NCBI RefSeq assembly: GCF_901933205.1
Contig: NC_044577.1
Span: 8,071,321-8,135,320, forward strand
Source of the DNA: Camarhynchus parvulus
Taxonomy: Eukaryota; Chordata; Aves; Passeriformes; Thraupidae
Length of the DNA: 64,000 nucleotides
Direction: 5' to 3'
Of the stretch, positions 14,487-28,000 are shown piece by piece. Both the position numbers and the translations under genes were made by a program. Under the pieces are notes generated by a model. That model saw only the letters and a list, made by a program, of their open reading frames with translations, was not told the origin of the DNA and made no database searches. Each line of letters begins with the position of its first letter. The stretch's first letter is position 1.

Positions 14487-15924
14487 GATTTTTAAATGGC
14501 TGATTTTAGTAGATGTAGGTTTAATATTTGAAGCTTTCAAACTGCAGCAGCAGGAGCCTGTAGGCAAGGCCCTGAGTGGCTCTCACTGCCTGCATTGTGT
14601 TGTTCCTGCTTCCCATCACTGGTGTCATGACAAAGAGCTTGCTCTTCTGTAAAGGAGCCTGTGAAAAAAGCACCCTATAGCTGTGCTGTCCAAAACAAAC
14701 ACTTGATCTGTTTGCTCTTATCAGCTGAATGTGAAACTCCTAAACTGTTGTAGAATAAAGAATCAAGTTTCTAAAAAGTGCACTGAACCTGCAATGATAC
14801 TATATCTTATGTTGACCTGAGAGTTCATTTCTGTTTTTCATACATGGTTTGTTTGCTGTAAATAATAAACAATATCCACTTTTGGAGATATATAAACACT
14901 AAATATTTTACTAGATGCAGTAATCTAACAAAAGGTCTTGGTCTGTTGAACAGCTGTTTATTTCATATAAAAACATGCTGTGTTTGGATATAATATTTTT
15001 TCTTTAACTGGGTTATGCATTTGTGCCTTTTTATTTGGATTTTGCTTTTATGTCCTTTTTTCAGATACTATTTGTTTAAGTTTTTCTGAGGGGAAAATGC
15101 TTAGTTTCCAGAGTACTTCATTCCATTAATTGGAAAATGCAGATGAAAGAAAAAACTTTGTTCTGTCTCAAAATTACTACTAAAGAAAACTAAATATAAG
15201 TAAACCATCTGCACTTCTCCAAAGTATATGTTGCTGCATGGCAGCAGAGCACATCTGGATTCAAATTGCAGCCCAGGAGTTTCAGGGTCATGATATTCTG
15301 AGCCTCCAGGAAAGGACATTTTTGGTACAGGAAATCTGTTGGTTCTTGTTATATTCTTTAGGCTCCCTAAATGACATCACACTTACTGGGATAAGAACAG
15401 AGTTAGTGGGAAATAATTCTGCATATTCATGCACAAGTCCAGCTGTACCCAAAGGCTTAAAATGTTCAGTGTTTTATAAGGTTGTGAGATTTCTTCTTAC
15501 TGAGTAGAAATTGTGGCTTATGGTGTAAATATTGCTCAGGGTTCTTCTCTTTCCTTTATCTTAGAGTCATCTTCAGACAAACCATGCCCTGATGTTGCAT
15601 TAACATTTTTTCAGTGGAGAATATGACATTTTGTTCAATGAAGAAAGATAGCTACACTTCCCTAAAATTCTGTTATTTTGTTTTGACTTTGCTATCTTTA
15701 GCAAAACTTCAAGATTATCTTTGCTTGTTCCTGAAGGAGGTCTAAGTAAGCCTCTGAGAAAAAGTATCCATTTTGCTTCTGTGGGTCTTTACATTCTGAA
15801 AAGAGAGTGCTTCATCGCTTATGGAACATTAGCACTTAGAGAGTTTTGGGTTTTTGTTGTTTTTTTTTTGCCTGCCTGGCTGTGCAAAGGACAGATTGTA
15901 ATTATCATCAATATTTGGTAGTTT

Positions 15925-15948
15925 GGTTGTTTTGTTTTGTTTTGTTTT
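15925..15948 (+). repeat. TTTTG pentanucleotide run near the e1 acceptor
   Basis: Several TTTTG units in a row run into a T tract, ending about 35 bases before the e1 acceptor. A plausible branch site (CCTAATT, 15951-15957) follows it, so the repeat sits just upstream of the acceptor signals. Confidence 0.75.
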
Positions 15949-15984
15949 TTCCTAATTCTCAATTGGCTCTTTCTTTCTTTGCAG

Positions 15985-16079
15985 CTTTGCTCTGTCTGAT
16001 GAAGCCTACAGGTCTTTAAGGGACCAGGACAAAGACCAATGCATCCTTATCACAGGAGAGAGTGGAGCTGGGAAAACAG
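15985..16079 (+). CDS. MYO1B: MYO1B e1: P-loop exon
   Basis: 95 bases after acceptor TTTCTTTGCAG and before donor GTAAAG. It starts with the third base of a codon and ends with the first base of the next. It encodes [18 protein letters not shown] and then [21 protein letters not shown] (16055-16078) is the Walker A P-loop that binds the ATP phosphates; Lys and Thr contact phosphate and magnesium. The preceding residues match the motor core before the P-loop. Confidence 0.97.
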
Positions 16080-19000
16080 GTAAAGAGCACTTAGGATCTG
16101 ATTAAAAACCATTCAGGGCTGCTCAGAGCCTTGCAAAGGGAAGCTGGAGTCAGTAACTGAGTTGAGAGATGTCAGTAATTCTCTGTGTCTGGCCATTGCA
16201 GAGAGTGAGTGCTGCCACACTTGTTGCTGAAGCTGTGAACTCACATAAAATAATGTTTTTTTTCACACTGTAACCACATTGAAATCCCATGTCATGTTAG
16301 TACAGTGTCCTCATCAGTATCCAGAGTTGTACCAAAGTCAGGCTGACTTGTCACGCAGTATTGCAAGGGCCAGAAAATGTTTAGACTGTCCTGGTGGGAA
16401 ACCTGAAGGCATGGAAAGCTGAATGCTCTAGAGTTTTCTAGACTTGATACTTCCACTTGTCTCTCAGTAAACACATGCCTTTAAAAACTGGATTATACTA
16501 ATTATCTAAGGAAAAGAAATAACTGTAGCTGATTACTTTGGAAATTTTATCAGCCCTTTGCACGCTGTGCTCAGCTGCAGTGCTAAGACTGGCTTGTGTA
16601 CCAGAACACCGAGTTTCTTAGGCAAAGCTGACATCTCCTTGAAAACCACTGCTGGTTTTTAAACTGGAAGGGTAGAAACCAAGAGAGGATTGCATAACTG
16701 CAGTACATTTTAAGTAGACCTTAAAAAAGAAAGAAGCCAGTTATTTTCAAAGACAGCAATTTAAAACAGAGGTGACTTGCAGAAGAGACAGCAGGTAGGA
16801 AGGCGTACATCTGTTTCCAAGTAATTTGGGAGATTTTTCCTTTGCATCTGAGAATATGTGGGGCTTTGTGTGCTTATTCTGAGCAAAGTAGGTAACAAGA
16901 AGTTGCTTTCCTAGACTTTGGAAAGGTATAAAAGTGTTTAAAGTGTAATCATCATCTTTAGTGCTTTTAGATTAGTGGCACCCAATTAAGAAGTCTTGAA
17001 GTCTTGTAATAGAAACCTTATTTACAATTCAATGACAGGAAAACCTGTTCAATAGAAGTGTAGTTTAAAAACCCCAAGCTTTATTAATATGACTCTTTGA
17101 GCTTCTGTCTAGAAGCTCAGACTTTAGCAAAGAGCCCTGGACTGGTGGTGTTTAATGTCTTGGTTTCCTCACAAATTGTGAATTATCAAGCAGCTCATAC
17201 AACTGCCTACACATATTATTGATTTATTCATTTGAAAGGTGAATCAGAGGTTGAGTTGTTGAACTTCTCTATATGTAAATAGTGCATTTAGATTTGTATA
17301 GAGATTTTGAGGGTTCTGTAATTTTTATAGCTATATGGGAAATAATATGAATTTTTCTTTTTTTGTAAAGTTAAGTACCAAATAGGGGATGAAGAGGGTA
17401 GGAAGTTCCTGGAGTTAAGGAAACAAACTTCTTACTACAGATACACTATATGGTTGTGTTTTAAATTTTTGGTAGCCAGAATAGTTGACATTTTTGCCCT
17501 GGAAGAACTGAAACTGAGCTGTCATCAGTTGAATCTTTTTATTTGCTTCCAATTTTGTCCTTGTTTCTCTGCATGTTTTTAATGTTAACTGGTAGTTACA
17601 TTGGGCAAAAAAACATGGTGCATCACCAGAATAAGGGGTTTATTTAAATGTTTTGAAATGTTAGGGTGATAACTCCCTTCCTGATGTCTTTCTTGGGCCA
17701 ACAGAGTTCCTAATAAGAGAAAGGGCCTTTATTTGCTTTTGCTAATATTCAAAACCTGTATTGAAGTCATTGTGTGTAAACTATTATAATAGCTTTTTTG
17801 CTGCTTCAATGCATGTTTCTCTCAGTGATTGAGTGCCTGTGCTTAAAGATGTTGACTGTTTTAGGAAATATTTTGAATTAAATAATTGGGTAATTCCAAG
17901 CTCTGAAGGGAACAGAGTGAAAAATGGGAGCTGGGCTTGAGGCACAAATAAAGGAGATGGGAGCCTTCTGAGCACACCTAAAGTTTTTGCTCCCTGATTG
18001 CTTCCTGTGTGGCAGGTGTGCTCATTTTCCTCTACACATGGGATAGTAATATAATGCTAACAGACAAATTTGGTTAAATAGGAAAAATCAAAATCCAAGG
18101 GAAAACGTCTCGTCTGTCAGTTCTTTCCTGAAATGAGACACTTAAATTTGTAACAGATCTCTGAAGATCTGTTACAAATGTAATGATTTTTTTTTTTATG
18201 ACCACGGTCTAATTGATAGGGTTTCCAGCTGTTAGTAATTACATTATATATCAGCCTATATTGCCTGAAATTTCACTATCTTGCATTGTAGTAACCATCA
18301 CAGACTCTCTTTATAAACCAAATCGTTTTCCAGCTGCTTTTGCCTGACCAGCAATAACAGAAGGGTTGGATGGATTATCTAATCTTTGTTTCTGTCATGG
18401 GTGATTGACACCCATATGAACTCAGCTTTGAAAATCCAAAAATTGTTCCAAACTTTCTTAAAAGCAACTCCAAACTAGTTTTATTGTTTAAATGAATGCT
18501 TCACATTTTCTTTTGGTTTTACTTTCAGACTGCAGCACGTTAGGTGATGTTGCAGTTACTCAGTTGCTTGTAGATTAGAGTTGTAATTACATATGTATAA
18601 GTGTTGTATTTTGCACTTGTTGTGTATCTGTTGATATAAACTGATTGAATTTTGTGTCTTGAAACTGCCTGGGCCTGTTTATTTTCAGGCTAGATTAAAA
18701 CATTTTCAATGTGTCAGCAGGGGATAATCTTCTTCCCTTGAAGAATGCCTCTTACTGAGGCTAAAAAGGAGCAGGTAATGTGCTGTATCCAGTGGTGGCT
18801 TTTTTTAGCTTGGGTAGAGGCTTGTAGGTATTTAAATCAAGAGAATTGCTGATGTAATGGCATGGGTCTCAGAGCAGGGTGTGCTCCTTCTGCATTTGCA
18901 GATGGTACAACAGTGCAGGAGAAAACTGAGATGAATGTGCTCGCAGGTCCTGTCTGGCATTGGGAAAATGTGATGGAGAATTAGTCTGTAAAGTCACATC

Positions 19001-22000
19001 ACAGCCTTTTTGCCAATGCTTATCACTGTTTTATTTGGCTCTCCCCCACAGAGGCAAGCAAACTTGTCATGTCATATGTAGCTGCTGTGTGTGGAAAAGG
19101 GGCAGAGGTTAATCAAGTAAAAGAACAACTTTTGCAGTCAAATCCGGTCCTTGAAGGTAAGAATCTCACTGGGTATGTGCCAACATGTTACCTGTGTGTG
19201 CACTGGTGTTCCAGCTGAGCTGGTTTGGAAAACTGTGTCTGATGATGTTTTGTTGCTGTTTGGTGTCCAAATCCATAGGAGATGCTTTACGTGAATACAT
19301 CTGCAGGACTTTCTTCAGCTGTGTGTAGGCTTTCTTGAGAAGAAAATGGTTTCCCTCATTTAGGAAGAGCTCAGGAAGTTAGGTCATGCTTCCCAACCTC
19401 CTCCTGCTGCTCTCAGAGGGGCTAACCCTTTCTCAACCCTGCCTTGATGATGCTTGCCTGTATCAAAAGACTTGACTTCACTTCAGTCCCTCTGATTCAT
19501 TTCCTTCCAAATCATATTATTATAGTCTCTAGTAAACAAACAAGCTCTGTAAGGCATTATTTCTCTTTTAGGGAAAAAAAAAGGGTGATGGAATGGATCT
19601 TAGAAAAAAAACTAAGCCAATCCATATGCATGCCTGTTGTTCCCTGAGACTTACTGTTTCTTGGGTCTGGTGATTGCTGGCCTGCTCTTCCTGACAGCTG
19701 CCATTCCTGCTCTCCCGTGAAAGGCTTTCATTTTTTAAATTAGTGATTTTAATTTAAAGATGTTGGCTGCCAGAAACAGAATTAATTTTTTTTTTTAATC
19801 CTGGAGATAGGATATATGATCCTCAAAGCTTGCAGTTCTCTCCCATTGTCTAATAATTGCCTTCAGAAGTTCCTTGGTTGGCACTGACTTATTTAGACCT
19901 ATTGTGTTGATTCCTGGCTCAGTCTTACCCAGAATTTTCAAAGCCGTTGTGGTGCTGAGACAAAGTCAGTTGTCAAAAGACAATTTTGCATTTTGGCCAG
20001 ATCATATGTGGTGTTTGTGAAGACTTTTGAGTGTCAACATTATGTTTATTGCCTTGCTTATAGGTGATGAATTGGAACCTATAGGGGGCAAGGACTCTGC
20101 AAGTGAAAACAGAGGGAAAAGTAGAAAAAAATAATAAAATGAAAGGGAATGCAAGAAATTGGGCAGAGAGCAGTGGGGAAGTGGATGGTTAAAACATGAT
20201 CTTTGTACACAAACCAGAAGTTGTATGCAAAGACTTGTAAAGAAGGGATGAAATGTTGACATTTAAGAATAATAGAAGTGCTGGATAAGCCTTTCTTTGA
20301 TGATCAGCTGTGTTCCCCTTAAAGGTGAATGGGGGGATTGCAACCCTCCATTGTTTAGGGTTCACAGAGAAGAGCTGTGTTGTTTTATCACTGTTCTGGA
20401 AGCAGATTTCAGATCCAGACAGAAATGGCATGGTGGGTACTGAGGCTTTTCTTGCCCAAGCTGGATTGTTCCCCGGGGACTGCCAAATGAGTTTGATTTC
20501 TTGTTGGTTTGTGAAGCTTTGTTTTAATGCGAGAGGAATCAGCTGAGCTTACTGAAGATTGCCTTATCATTTTATGATGATAAATGATGATTGCCTTATC
20601 ATTTCAAGGTACTATTTGTTCTACTTGATGGGCTGGTAATGCCTGTTGAGCTTTTTTGGAAGGTTGGACACGGGGTTATTCTGTAAGGAATAAAAACTGA
20701 GCAAGCCTGGCTGCTTGGTTTTAGAAAGAAATTAAGCATTTGTGGTTAGATTTATTTTTCTTTGGTTATGTAGTTCTGTTTCAGTCAAACTGCAGTGCAA
20801 GAAAATTACATAAATGTTACATATGCATAATTTATCTTATGGGATTATTTTTATTAAACTACAGTTGCTACTGTAAATTAACTTTTAGAAACAATGAACT
20901 TTAGGGAAAACCAAGGAATGTGCCTCATGCTTTATAATGGAACATTTGTGCTTGGCTCCATGCAGTTATAAATGACTTTACTGTTCAGCACAGTGTTTAA
21001 GAAAATGCAGCTCAGAGATTTGGTTGTTGAAAAGATGATTTATTGCAGGGCATAAAGATTTAAAAACAATTCTTTCACTTATCCTGGCCTTTAGGATCAA
21101 CAAACTTTTCATTTTGGCTCTAGTTCTTTGGTCAAGAATAAGTCTACTCATGCAAGTGTGTGGAAGCCTTAAGGCATGTATTTATTGCTGTCCAAAAAAC
21201 GTTGACTTGACTTGATCTTCGAGTATATATATGCTATGTAAATAAATACTGGGATAAATAAAGTCTCTTGTTGGAAGTAGGAGTGCTGTACCTAATGATG
21301 GAGGGGACGCTCCTGTTTGACTCCATGTGCTTGGACAATGTGGGAGTTTGAGAGCTTGAATTGTCCTCCTGCCTGAGTTCTTGCCCTGCCCATGCTCTAA
21401 GATGATGGCTCTCCATCTGAATGTCACCCTGGGCAGTCCTTTCTCAGAGAATTTTCATTGTCATTAAACTTGAGCTAAAGAAATTTTAAACCAAACTATT
21501 CAGAAAGCTAGTTTAGGTCAGGCTGAAGACAAACTTTCATTGTGAACTGATTTCAGCTGAATAATATTCCGCTTGAGGTAGGATTAATGAGTTGAAATGG
21601 TGTAAATAAATCAATTTCAAAGCATTGATTAAACGGTCCTATCCAAACAATTTTTAAGTGTCATTCTGTAATTTCTTCACTTCTGGCCTCCAGCTTTTAA
21701 TGTATTTGGGGAACTAGGATTCATTTCTTTCTCTGAAATGAAGAAGAAGTAGTATTTCATCTATTTAAAGTTATTTGGGTAATAAAATTATGAATTTGTT
21801 GATTCAAACCCCAAAGATATATGCTTAATATGGGTACAGTTTTGTTTTGGAACCATTTCCTCTTGTATATTTTTCTTTAGCTTTTTTAAACAAGGAAAGT
21901 GTTGAGACAAAACCTCTTTGGACTTCTGTAGATTTTTGGTATTTGTGATCATGTCTGTCGCACTCTGTCCCCAGGGGCTGATGCCCATACAATGAACAGG

Positions 22001-25000
22001 GCATTGTTTCTTGGAAGTCTGTAATTCCTTTAAATATACAAGCAGACCTAGATATTTCAGCATTTAAATATTTTTTTTACTGATAGATTTGCTTGTTGTA
22101 TTTGTTTTTTCTCTTTCTCCAGCTTTTGGAAATGCCAAAACTGTGCGGAATGACAACTCCTCTAGATTTGTAAGTATTTCCTTCAGTCCTTTTCAAGGAG
22201 TGTGCTTTGCTGTTGGCTATTTCTGTTTTACCATGTATCAACCATCAAGGCAGCCATAAAGAGGGAAGAAATAATTTGAGGAGCTTTCTTGTAGCTGTCT
22301 GAGGACTTCTTGAAGAAGGTGAACACCTACAGCAACAGTCAGTATTTAATTTGGACACAGGAGCATGTTCTCCTTCCCCATTGTGATAGTAGGGCACGAT
22401 TAGTGATGCCTCTTCAAAGATGTTTCACCTCCTGGCCAGAAATCTTGTTCGTTTATGATATGGGCATAGAGTTCAATTGAATATTAAAGCAGAGGCTAAA
22501 AAAGAAAAACAAAATTAGGATGTGGCAGCCTGTGACCGGATGAAAACATAATTACAGAGCAGCTGGATTCTTTAATTTTCTGGCACTGGTGGCTTTAGTG
22601 TCAGAGACCATGTGCCCAGCAACTGGTCTGCTTAGCAAGTAGGTATTTCCATGTGATCTTGTTTCCCATTCATATGTATATTTTTTTGGGTTAAAATGAC
22701 TAGTTTAGGTTCCCATTTGCTTTCTATAACATTTCAAAATGTGTTTGCACCTTTAGTTTTTAATATGAACATTTGTAATGTTATTTTTTTCCTTAAATTA
22801 TTTATAATCAACTGGTTGAATTCAACCTTTTTTGTGCATGGAATGGAATGAGAAATTACCAAAACTGACAGTTGAAAAACCGGAAAAGTTGATGCTGGAG
22901 TTGAGAGGTTCAGAAGTGTGGGTACTTGTCATAGTTTCTCCTGCTAAAATCAGAAAGCTGAATGCAACTCTGTCACTTGCTCACTTGTGTCCAGAAAAGC
23001 AATATTGTGAGATGTGTGAAGTTGACAAGAGTAGGAAAATCGATTCACTGGGAGAATGGTGTGTTGTGAGTTAAAGCAAATGGATAGAAGTTCTGGACAT
23101 TGAGAGATTGGAGAGTGGCTTTTTTTTTTCCACTTGGGAGATTTCATCCCCTTACCTTCTAATTCTCAAGAGCTGATGATGTTCCACAAGTCTGTGAAGG
23201 CTCTTTCTGCAGCTCATTGCCTCTGATTGTGAACAGAGCAAGGGGTCTTCATCACAAGGGCAGTGCCAAAATTTGGGGCACCTGTAGAGGTTTTTAATGA
23301 TTTTTTTTTTTAAATAGAAAGGCTGGGAGGACTGCAATTATCAGACATGACACTGCAGAAATGATGAGCTGACAGCCCAGAAGTCTTTCCAGGACAAAGT
23401 GGAACTAACAACTATTTTGTCTTTCAAGTCCCCACTTATAAACAGTGAGCTAAAAATACTTTTGGAAACACCCAGCTGTCCTAGTCCTTGGGAAATGAGA
23501 ATTTAATTATCTGATTTACTTTTTTTCTCTCTGAAATTTGAATCAGCTCAGAATTAACCTTGAACAATACAGTATAGGAAAGAAAATAGAGTTTAAGTAG
23601 AGTCAAGTCAATCTTGATGAAATATCCAGTAAATTAGTAAGTTTTTTGGAGTGAATCAGTGTAAAGTACTTGGTTTTTTATGTTCTGTAGTAAAAAGTAA
23701 AATAGAAAAATAAACAAAACCCAATGAATGAAGTGAATAAGGAAATACAAACACGAGGCTTTTCAATGTATTGTTTTTGTCCTAGAATCTTAGGTTTGGG
23801 TTGGAAGGGCCCTTAAAGACCATCTCATTCCACCCCCCTGCCATGGCAGGGACACCTTCCACTGGACCAGGCTGCTCAGAGCCCTGTCCAATCTGGCCAG
23901 CTTCTCTGGGCAGCCCATTTCAGTGCCTCACCCTCCTCACCGTGTCCTCTGCTGAGTGTGTGCCAGAGGGTGGAATTTGGCTGAATTACTACCAGCAGCT
24001 TTTATCTTTATAAACTCCCTTGCCAAGGCGAGCAGCACTGCTGTTGCCATTTCTGCACAGTCTGTCCGTTTTGTCACTGTTAAATGTAGCTGTTACTACA
24101 TTAAGCACTTGTCAAATAAATTAAAACGATCCAAAGACTGGAGCAATCTTCTGTGATGTGGAAAAGTCAGGCAGGAGTCAAGGAAACGCGGCGGGATTGA
24201 AACGGCTTGTGCGGTGACAGCCCGTTAATTGTTGCCTCTGGTCTCCTGAGTTCCGAGGGAAAGAGTTCAGTGGGAAGAATCCATCACTTTTACAAGGCAG
24301 GCACACGCTCGGGGACAGATGTCCCACTCTTGGGGACAGACGCCCCGCAATCGCTGCCAGCCGCTGCCTGGGGCCAGGCTCAGCGGCTCTCCTTCAGCTG
24401 CCGTGCTTCACGCTCCCACAGCTCCCAGGGAGAAAAGAAGATCGTTTCTTCCTGCAAGATAATTTCTTCCTGCATCCCTCGGTAAATAAGTGTGGCCCTA
24501 CCTAAATGGCTGCAGGGGTTGTTTGGTGTTCTTGGCACTCCGGTGGAAGTTCGTACAATGTGCGTTTTCTTCATAGAACCTTAGCAACCGAGCAAGTTAC
24601 TGGGTTGCTTTACAGACCCTACTAAAGCTGTTTCCATAAAAATCCCTGCCTGTGATAACAACTTAGAAGATTTTGATAATTTTCTCTTCTGCAAAAATCA
24701 GACAGGAGATTGTCAGATTGCTCTTTCAACCAACTGACTTAATGTCTTGAACTTCTGTTTTTCTTAAACAGAAATTATAATCTTAAAATCTGTTGCTTTC
24801 ACAGGGAAAATACATGGATATTGAGTTTGATTTCAAGGGTGACCCACTTGGGGGAGTTATAAGCAACTGTGAGTATTACTTTTGATACCAGCATATTCAC
24901 AGATTAAAATGTTTTCTGTAGAAAGGAAGATGGTTAAATTATTGAAAAGATCACCTGTGTTAGTCTAATAGAATAGCTCTCCATCATGTGATAAATTCTG

Positions 25001-28000
25001 CTTTTTAATTTTATTGCTGTTGTGGTGCTGAATAATGTACCTTAGAGGAAGTGAAAACAGACTTGAAGAGGTAAGCATGAATATTGAATTTACTGTGTTG
25101 TTTCAAAGGTACTGAGTGATGTGTGTGAGTCTGTATTGTCTCTGAAGCTGGTGAGGGATGCACATGGATATCTCAGGGTCTTTTTTTATTCTTGAATCCC
25201 TGGAATCAGATGTGTTAGTAGGTTTGATGGGTCATGTATTTATGGCAGATGCTGTCCTGTAATTTTCAAGGGTGATCGAGAGTGTGCTGGAGATCACCAT
25301 GAGATGAGTGCATTTACTTGGAACCAAAGCTGTCTGTACAAATTTATACACCTCAAAGTGTAGGAAAAGGTTTGTAATGAGAGAGGATGTTGAATTTGGG
25401 GAGGCAAAGGTGGCCTTGGAGCTTGTTTTATGACACCTGTAGCAATTCAGAAATTCTGACCAGCTCTCTGTTGGGGAAAAAAAGGGCTGGGAACTGAATG
25501 GCAGCCCAGAATGCTTTGACTTGCTTTTCTTTTGAGGTTTTAAGTGCAGCTTTTAAAATAAATTCCTCCTGAGTGCTATATAAAGCCATATTTGTTTGGT
25601 TTTCTTATTTTTAAAAGGGGAGGAAGAGGGCAGTGAGTGACTATACTAGGTGTCACTGACCTAGCCCTGACCTCTCATTCCACTCAGCCAAATTCATTGC
25701 TCCTTCTAAAGATGTGACTTCTGACACCACTGGCATTTTGCTGGTTGTGAAATAATGAGACTCACCCAAGGTGAACTGTACTCTCCATATATAACATAAA
25801 CATTTTAAAAACACTATGAGGAATTTTGCACATAAATGTAGGGTTTGGCTTTTTTCAGAGGGCAGACATTTTTTCTCAACCACATCACCTTTTGGAACTG
25901 TGCCTGAAGAGCCTAATTTTTTGTTACAGACTAGATCTTGAAACTCAAATTAGTCACTATATAAGTGTTTATGGCTATCTATTAGCTTTGACATTTGGTA
26001 GTTAACAAAATTGGAGGCCAAACATAATATATTCATAATAATTAAATGTGAACAAGAAGGTTCTAAAAGGCTGTTATTTGTTTCTTTTTACTTCACATTC
26101 AAAATATATGCATAAAAATGAGCCGTTCTTTGTAAGGGTGGACATTTAACAGTCTGTCTTTGAAAGTACTGCACTGAGTCATGTAATTAAAATATTGTGT
26201 CATATCAAAAGGCAGTCCAAATAGTTGCTCTGTAGTTTATCTGCCCCATAAATCTCTGCATGGTGTAATTATAATATTACATGTAATTGTAATGATGTGA
26301 TGACATATGTATCAAAGGGCAGACATATTTTTGGATCCATCTAAAATATGCCTGTTTTAGGCATTCTTTCTGTCTTGTCGCATGTAATAAATATCTAATA
26401 GCAAGGAGATTAATTTCAATTTAAGAAAAAAGACCTGATGTGTAAGCAAGCCCTGCTGAGGAAAAGATGTTACTTGTTGAACTATGAAATGCCTCATCCT
26501 TGGCAGGGTATGTCACAGGCAAATACTGAACTCCTGCAGCAGCATGTTAATACGTCTCATATTTGACTAAGTGTTTGCAAAATTTGCTAGTCCATCCATC
26601 TCTCTTTAAAAGAGATGTTAAATTCTCTGCATTTTCAAAGCAAGTTGGTTGTGCTGCCTTAGGTCTTTTCCACACAACTGCAGCATTGCATTGCAACACA
26701 AACATTTCTTTTTCTGTGAGGTATCATCATTCTGAAGATATTGGGGGCCTAAATTCTTTTACACCCCTCAGAATTTACTCTGGTTTAAGTCAAAATCAGG
26801 ATTTGTCTTCATAATTCATCAAGCATGAAGTCAAGTAGTGCTGAAGTTTCCTATCCTTAAAAGGGAAAGTATGATTATGAAAATATTCATAAATATTCTT
26901 TGATTTCTGACCGTCTGTTGGTTTGGTATCAATATGATGTGAAGACGACATCATAATGCTTTAGTTAAACTTTAACAGTTGTTTCTGGCCAGCCTAATTT
27001 CCAAATATCAGTTAAGGTAGTGGGCTTTTTGTGGCGCAGCCTGAAGATGTATTTCATGGTATGAGCGGCTCGGAGCAGACACAGCGAACATCTCAGTTGT
27101 TTTGGTGGCAAGGATGTTAACCGAGATAAGCTACTAATTTTGTCAGAGTGGTGTGGATAAGCAGAGACCCATTGGGCTGAAAGGTCTCTCCTGGAATGGC
27201 CTGTTCTGCCCTGCTCTGGAATGCTGTGAAGCTCTGTGGAAGGCTGGTCACTCTGCCTGGGCGACCCTTCAAGGAGTGGCTGAAGCTGCTGTGACCTGGG
27301 GCCCTTCTCCTGCTGCCCTTCAATGAGCTCCTGCTCCTTAACGAGAGGGGTTAACCTGGGAGCGAACCCTTCTCAGGATGGAGTTAGAGGGTGGAATTAT
27401 CATGCCAGAGCACACTGCTGGTTTGCCCTGTCCAGTTTCCAGCCAGTGGGAATGTCCAGCTGACAGATCCAAAACATTCAATGTGCCATGAACAGAAGGG
27501 TGAATCTTCTGAGTAAAATCGGCATGGAAATAATGAAATGGAAGGGATTTGTGGCATCTCTAAATTCAGGACTGGTATGTACCCAAAGTGAAGATAATGT
27601 TGTGTTTGAACAGTGTCAGATCTGTGCAGTCTCATTTCATGTATGGCAGCTCAGATCTTCCAACCGTGCTGGTTTCCAAGGAAATTGATATACTGTTATG
27701 TCATCATGAACAGTCATGAAAAGAAATTGGGAATGGAAAATTTGAAATTAATGTGATTTATGCAAACTTTAAGTATTTTACTTCAGTCAGGAATAGTTTC
27801 CCCCTTGGACTACAAGGCAGCAAGTGTTGCATTTGTTTGATCCACCACCAGTGGGTGAGTGGGAGGGTGAAGAAGGTTGAGTGAGGTGCTGTAAGCCTGA
27901 ATTGTAGTCCTGCCTTTTTGTTAGCTTTCTGTGAAGATCCCAGCTCATTTTCCTAATGGGCGGGAGATGGTGGAGCCCATGGAAGGTGCTCAGTCCTGGT

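Larger units (their letters stand above)
1..15984 (+). other. Intron upstream of e1 (3' part)
   Basis: No exon-like segment for the preceding part of the motor (the IGSVVISVNPYRS region) was found by reading, so this looks like one long intron. It holds a poly-T run (394-407), a 21-bp tandem duplication (864-905), a 12-bp hairpin (5664-5697), a CR1 fragment (6112-6614), an almost pure A/T block (14290-14486) and a TTTTG repeat (15925-15948) close to the e1 acceptor. GC-rich but CpG-poor patches at about 3310-3870, 9060-9400 and 13690-14070 produce long chance open frames and match nothing I know. Confidence 0.8.
22170..24804 (+). other. Intron e3-e4 (2,635 bp)
   Basis: Holds an antisense CR1 fragment (23782-23945) and a CpG-rich patch (24187-24412). 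The remainder is unique AT-rich intron with no recognisable gene. Confidence 0.85.
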
